Positions 58,785 to 64,000 of a DNA stretch of 64,000 bases are shown in pieces. The notes under the pieces were generated by a model that was not told where the DNA came from, ran no database searches, and was given only the letters and a program-made list of their open reading frames with translations. Within the stretch, counting starts at the first letter, position 1. Each line of letters opens with the position of its first letter. The translations under genes were made by a program, and so were the position numbers. The stretch is from the NCBI GenBank assembly GCA_009996615.1, contig JAACZU010000015.1, positions 1 to 64,000 on the forward strand. The letters run 5' to 3'. This DNA is from Rhodanobacteraceae bacterium. Its GTDB lineage: Bacteria; Pseudomonadota; Gammaproteobacteria; Xanthomonadales; Rhodanobacteraceae.

Positions 58785-59558
58785 ATGCCCGCACTCCCGC
58801 GCGCCGCGCGTGCGACGCCGCCGATCGCTCGACGCCATCGCAGCGTCGCGCTGCTGCTCGCCATCGCGCTACTCGCCGGCTGCGCGCCGCTGACGCCGCG
58901 CAATCCGCTGGCGACCTGGGTGCCCTCGCCCAACCACAACGCGCGCCGGCCGGTGCTGATCGTGCTGCATGCGACCGAGCAGGACTCGGTGCAGCGCAGC
59001 CTGCGCACGCTACGCACGCACAACCGCCACGGCCGCGTCAGCGCGCACTACCTGATCGGCCGCGACGGCCACCTGTACCAGCTCGTCGCCGACAGCGAGC
59101 GCGCCTGGCACGCGGGCTCCGGGCACTGGGGTTCGATCGAGGACGTCAACTCGGCCTCGCTCGGCATCGAGCTCGACAACGACGGCAAGGCCGCGTTCCC
59201 GCCGGCGCAGATCGACGCCCTGCTGCGCCTGCTCGAAGACCTGACCACGCGCCTGCAGATCCCGCGCACGCAGGTCATCGCGCACGCCGACCTCGCGCCG
59301 ACGCGCAAGCACGATCCGAGCGCGCTGTTCCCGTGGCAGCGCCTCGCCGACGCCGGCTTCGGCCTGTGGCCGCGCGGCCCGCTGGACGATCCACCGCCCG
59401 GCTTCGATCCGTGGCTCGCGCTGCGCCTGGTCGGCTACCCGCTCGACGACCGCACCGCGACCGTGCGCGCGTTCCACCGCCATTTCCGTGGCAACGAGAC
59501 CGACGCGCTCGACGAGGAGGATTTGCGTATCCTGCACGCGCTCGTGCGCAGCGAGTGA
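58785..59558 (+). CDS. N-acetylmuramoyl-L-alanine amidase, AmiD-like lipoprotein
   Basis: A 257-residue amidase_2 family zinc enzyme that cleaves the muramoyl-peptide bond. A basic N-terminal stretch leads to a lipobox (ALLAGC, Cys33). Zinc ligands are visible: His in VLHATEQD, His in VIAHADLAPTRK and Asp in KHDPSALFPW. AHYLIGRDGHLYQLV and ERAWHAG complete the pattern. The C-terminal ~55 residues (GYPLDDRTATVRAFHRHFRG) form a peptidoglycan-binding-like helical segment, as in AmiD. It probably faces the outer-membrane inner leaflet. Confidence 0.92.
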   Translation: MPALPRAARATPPIARRHRSVALLLAIALLAGCAPLTPRNPLATWVPSPNHNARRPVLIVLHATEQDSVQRSLRTLRTHNRHGRVSAHYLIGRDGHLYQLVADSERAWHAGSGHWGSIEDVNSASLGIELDNDGKAAFPPAQIDALLRLLEDLTTRLQIPRTQVIAHADLAPTRKHDPSALFPWQRLADAGFGLWPRGPLDDPPPGFDPWLALRLVGYPLDDRTATVRAFHRHFRGNETDALDEEDLRILHALVRSE

Positions 59559-59593
59559 GCGCGCGCCCGATCCTTCCGTCGAACGTGGATTCC

Positions 59594-60010
59594 ATGGCTA
59601 CCCGCAGCGCGCAGAGTTCTCGCCCGTCCGCCGATTCGACCGCCGCCGTCGACGCGTTCATGCAGGCGCTCGATCACCCGCACAAGGACGCGATCGAGGC
59701 GTTGCGGCGCGTGCTGCTCGGGCTCGACCCGGCCGTCGCCGAAGGCATCAAGTGGAACGCGCCGAGCTTCCGCACCAGCGGCTATTTCGCCACGACGCAC
59801 CTGCGCGCGAAGACCGGCATCGGCGTGATCCTGCACCTCGGCGCGAAAGCACGCGAACTGCCGGACGGGCTGCGCATCGACGATCCGGCCGGCCTGCTGA
59901 CGTGGCTCGGCACCGATCGTGCGATGGTCGCGTTCGCCGACGCGGACGACCTCCACGGCAAACGGGAAGCGTTCGAGCGCGTGCTGCGGCAGTGGCTGCA
60001 ATACGTCTGA
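59594..60010 (+). CDS. DUF1801 family protein
   Basis: A 138-residue cytoplasmic protein with the DUF1801 core: VDAFMQALDHPHKDAIEALRR, PAVAEGIKWNAPSF, and GVILHLGAKA, ending EAFERVLRQWLQYV. The function is unknown; the fold is related to YdhG-like proteins. It is 35 bp downstream of the amidase gene, perhaps co-transcribed. Confidence 0.85.
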   Translation: MATRSAQSSRPSADSTAAVDAFMQALDHPHKDAIEALRRVLLGLDPAVAEGIKWNAPSFRTSGYFATTHLRAKTGIGVILHLGAKARELPDGLRIDDPAGLLTWLGTDRAMVAFADADDLHGKREAFERVLRQWLQYV

Positions 60011-60083
60011 GAGCAGCCCCATAGGCTGGACGGCCACCAGGCCGACCGCGCTGCGCGCGTCCAGCCTGCGCACATGCGCGGTT

Positions 60084-60788
60084 TCAGCCGCCGCCGAAGA
60101 TGGCAGCGACCTCGTGCGCGGCGAGCGCGCGCCACTGCCCGACCGGCAGATCGCCGAGTTCGAGCCCGCCGATCGCGCTGCGATGCAAGGCGTCGACGTG
60201 GTTGCCAACCGCGGCGAACATGCGCCGCACCTGGTGGTAGCGGCCTTCACCGATCGACAAGCGCGCGTGGCGCGGGCCGAGCACGTCGAGGTGCGCCGGC
60301 GCGAGCGGCGTGGTTTCCGATTCCAGCATCAGCGTGCCGCTGGCGAAGATCGCGCCTTCGTCGCCGCGCAGGTCGTGCGCCAGCGTCGCCTCGTAGACCT
60401 TCACGACGTTCGAGCGCGGCGAGATCACCCGGTGCAGCAGCGCGCCGTCGTCGGTGAACAGCAGCAGGCCCGAGGTGTCGCGGTCGAGCCGGCCGATCGT
60501 CGACAGCGCCGGACTGCGCGCGCGCCAGCGCGGCGGCAGCAGGTCGTAGACGATGCGGCCGGCGTCCTTGGTCGAGCAGGTGTAGCCAAGCGGCTTGTGC
60601 ATCATCAGCACCAGGCCCGGCGGCGGATCCAGCGGCTCGCCGTCGAGACGGATGCGCGCATGCTCGACCTTGTCGTCGGCGTACAGCACCTCGCCGTCGG
60701 CGTCGGTGATGCGGCCCTCGCGGAACAGCGCGGTGACTTCCTTGCGGCTGCCGTAGCCGAGGTTGGCGATCAGCTTGACCAGTTTCAT
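60084..60788 (-). CDS. rsuA: 16S rRNA pseudouridine synthase RsuA
   Basis: A 234-residue pseudouridine synthase for 16S rRNA position 516 by family. An N-terminal S4-like domain (KLIANLGYGSRKEVTALFREG), catalytic GRLDRDTSGLLLFTDDG with Asp, and EGRYHQVRRMFAAVGNHV. Its ATG overlaps the rsmC stop (ATGA), so the two rRNA-modification genes are translationally coupled. Confidence 0.93.
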   Translation of the reverse strand: MKLVKLIANLGYGSRKEVTALFREGRITDADGEVLYADDKVEHARIRLDGEPLDPPPGLVLMMHKPLGYTCSTKDAGRIVYDLLPPRWRARSPALSTIGRLDRDTSGLLLFTDDGALLHRVISPRSNVVKVYEATLAHDLRGDEGAIFASGTLMLESETTPLAPAHLDVLGPRHARLSIGEGRYHQVRRMFAAVGNHVDALHRSAIGGLELGDLPVGQWRALAAHEVAAIFGGG

Positions 60789-61846
60789 GCGCGCGGCTCC
60801 TTCGCCTCGATGACCTTGAAGCCGTCGCGCACGTCGACGACGCGCACGGTGGCGAAGCGCGCCGCGAGCGTCGCCTCGTAGGCGAGATGGCGGTTGGCGA
60901 CCAGCCACAGGCTGCCGTGCGGCCGCAGCGCGGCGGCCGCGGCGGCGATGAACGCGCGGCCGAGTTCGGGCTGGTCGGCGCGGCCCTGGTGGAATGGTGG
61001 ATTGCTGACGATCGCGTCGTAGCGCTGCGGCAGGCCGGCGGCGACGTCGTGCCAGAAAACCTCGAACGCGACCGCGCGCGACGCCTCGCGCACCGCGCGC
61101 TCGAGGTTGAGGCGCGCCGGTTCGAGCGCGCGCCGCTCGGCCTCGTACAGGTCGATCGCCTCGACGCGCGGACAGCGCCGCACGACCTCCGCGGCGAGGT
61201 AGCCGTAGCCGGCGCCGAGATCGGCGACGCGCCCGGCCAGTGTCGCCGGCAGGTGCGCGGCGAGCAGCGCCGAGGCCGTGTCGATGCGGTCCCAGGCGAA
61301 CAGGCCGGGGCGGCTGAGGTAGCGGCCGTCGGCGATCGGTCGCGGTGCGTCGAGCGCAATCCACGCCTCGACCAGCGCCGCATCGACGCCTTCGCCGAGC
61401 GGCGCAGTCCAGGCCACGCGGCACTTGTGCTTGGACAGGCTCTGCAGCGTGCCGGCGAGGCGTTCGAGGTCGGCCTCCATCGAGCGCGCCCCCTCGTTGT
61501 TCGCCTGGCAGGCGACGACGATTCCACCCGGCACCGCGTGGCGCACCGCGCGTGCGAGCAGCGCGCGCGACTCCTCGCGCTGGCGCGGCGGCAGCACGAA
61601 CACGAGCGGAAAGCGCGCAGCCGGGTCCGGCTCGTCGATCACGCCGACGCCGGCCCGCGCCAGCGCGTCGGCGAACGGCTTGAACGTCTGCACGCAGGCG
61701 AAGCGCTCGCGCGGCCACGCACGCAGCCACGCGCCGGCACGCGCGCGCAGGAACAGCGCGGGGCCGACTGCAGGCAGCGCGACGTCGCCTGCGGCCAACG
61801 GCAGGAACAGCGCGTCGAGCGCGCCATCGGTATCCGGTGGACTCAT
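60785..61846 (-). CDS. rsmC: 16S rRNA m2G1207 methyltransferase RsmC
   Basis: A 353-residue two-domain methyltransferase. The C-terminal catalytic half has the SAM motif VADLGAGYGYLAAEV and the N2-guanine methylase motif NPPFHQG; the N-terminal half is a degenerate methyltransferase fold as in RsmC. It is positioned 7 bp after yajD and overlaps rsuA. Confidence 0.92.
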   Translation of the reverse strand: MSPPDTDGALDALFLPLAAGDVALPAVGPALFLRARAGAWLRAWPRERFACVQTFKPFADALARAGVGVIDEPDPAARFPLVFVLPPRQREESRALLARAVRHAVPGGIVVACQANNEGARSMEADLERLAGTLQSLSKHKCRVAWTAPLGEGVDAALVEAWIALDAPRPIADGRYLSRPGLFAWDRIDTASALLAAHLPATLAGRVADLGAGYGYLAAEVVRRCPRVEAIDLYEAERRALEPARLNLERAVREASRAVAFEVFWHDVAAGLPQRYDAIVSNPPFHQGRADQPELGRAFIAAAAAALRPHGSLWLVANRHLAYEATLAARFATVRVVDVRDGFKVIEAKEPRA

Positions 61847-61853
61847 CGGGAGG

Positions 61854-62222
61854 CTACTTGCCGCGGTTCAGCATCGCCTTCAGGTCGGCGAACGGATTGC
61901 CCGTGGCCGGACCGTCCGCGGCCGTCTCGTAACCGGCGCCGCGCACGTGGTCGATGTAGCGCGAGTGCTCGTTGTCGTGGCAGTAGACGCAGAGCAGTTC
62001 CCAGTTGCTGCCGTCGGGCGGGTTGTAGTCGTGGTCGTGGTTGCGGTGGTGCACCGTCAGTTCCTGCAGGTTCACGCGCGTGAACTCGCGCGCGCAGCGC
62101 CCGCAGACCCACGGATACATCTTCAGCGCACGCTCGCGATAGCCCTGCTCGCGCTGCTCGGCGGCGCGGCGCGCCTCGGCCACGATGCGGTCGAGCTTGG
62201 CGTTGTCGATCGGTTTCGTCAT
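61854..62222 (-). CDS. yajD: YajD family HNH nuclease
   Basis: A 122-residue HNH protein. Zinc-binding pair CGRCAREF, His-rich core TVHHRNHDHDYNPPDGSNWELLC, then VYCHDNEHSR. The family start MTKPIDNAKLDRIVAEA matches. The cellular role is unknown. It is first gene of the yajD-rsmC-rsuA operon. Confidence 0.92.
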   Translation of the reverse strand: MTKPIDNAKLDRIVAEARRAAEQREQGYRERALKMYPWVCGRCAREFTRVNLQELTVHHRNHDHDYNPPDGSNWELLCVYCHDNEHSRYIDHVRGAGYETAADGPATGNPFADLKAMLNRGK

Positions 62223-62402
62223 TGGTGGCTACTCCAGTCCCGCGCCGTGTTCCCGCGGCTTGTTGCAAGCGTATTCGATATTCCGGATTCGGGAATGCGG
62301 CCATGCTCGCGCTGACGATGAGCGAGCGGATTCAGCCCCTATCTCGTCGCCGGAGAGGGGGCAACGGAGGCAAGGCCACCACGCTCATCGCGCGTTGCGC
62401 GA

Positions 62403-62438
62403 CGTCCCCTCTCCCTTGACCCTCTCCCGCGAGGGGAG
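62403..62438. repeat. CCCTCTCC-type repeat remnant
   Basis: GTCCCCTCTCCCTTGACC and CTCTCCCGCGAGGGGAGAC form an imperfect palindrome like those at 38700 and 51522. It abuts the stop codon of the ABC-F gene. The remainder of the gap 62223-62444 shows no coding region. Confidence 0.5.
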
Positions 62439-62444
62439 ACAAGC

Positions 62445-64000
<1,556 letters not shown>

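Overview
The window is very GC-rich chromosomal DNA from a gammaproteobacterium, most likely order Lysobacterales/Xanthomonadales (Xanthomonas/Dokdonella/Rhodanobacter relatives). The main evidence is the minus-strand order pyrG-kdsA-(small secreted protein)-eno-ftsB-ispD-ispF-truD, then smr on the plus strand, then surE-pcm-yqaA-nlpD-rpoS. That order is characteristic of the group. Supporting signs are hutF/hutI, yaeQ, a DUF1415 protein, many intergenic palindromic repeats, and several secreted proteins with a short terminal D-x-I-F-x-x-x-F-E motif. The genus cannot be fixed from the sequence alone.

Layout. 1-1470: edge of an integrated element, with a tyrosine integrase (cut by the window edge) and a tRNA-Ser 3'-end fragment that is probably an att site. 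1.5-5.2 kb: repeats, a membrane-anchored formylglycine-enzyme-like protein, rnd and tRNA-Ala(CGC) with a clear promoter and terminator. 5.3-17.3 kb: the conserved housekeeping block (stress sigma factor, amidase activator, protein repair, pseudouridine synthase, isoprenoid synthesis, division, glycolysis, KDO and CTP synthesis). 17.5-23.9 kb: four tandem genes for large secreted right-handed beta-helix proteins, with strong hairpins in the gaps before the third and fourth genes. 23.9-36.3 kb: DHA2-type exporter, globin, parE, a NERD-nuclease/UvrD-type helicase, a TerB/DUF697-like protein, a fosmidomycin-resistance-type MFS, an OYE-family oxidoreductase, cysteine dioxygenase and a nucleotide pyrophosphatase-like lipoprotein. 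36.7-45.6 kb: a RidA-like secreted protein, divergent hutF/hutI, a pseudouridine synthase, YkgJ-like, yaeQ, a flavoprotein, a RIO kinase and an acyltransferase.

45.8-51.5 kb is the most accessory-looking stretch. It holds a translationally coupled pair (HNH restriction-type endonuclease plus an unknown acidic protein) in visibly less GC-rich DNA. Next to it is a ~770 bp near-identical duplication of the 3' part of an S41 peptidase gene, flanking a divergent DUF2306 membrane protein / membrane AraC regulator pair. 51.8-64 kb returns to ordinary content: dbpA, a DUF1415 protein, a large secreted protein, a phosphodiester glycosidase, yajQ, a Met/His-rich periplasmic protein with a His-tailed cytochrome c, an AmiD-like amidase, a DUF1801 protein, the yajD-rsmC-rsuA operon and an ABC-F ATPase cut by the right edge.

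Intergenic space from about 33 kb to 62 kb is rich in at least three families of short inverted repeats. These are absent from the conserved 5-17 kb block, apart from one different palindrome type. No CRISPR array, rRNA or complete transposase was found.
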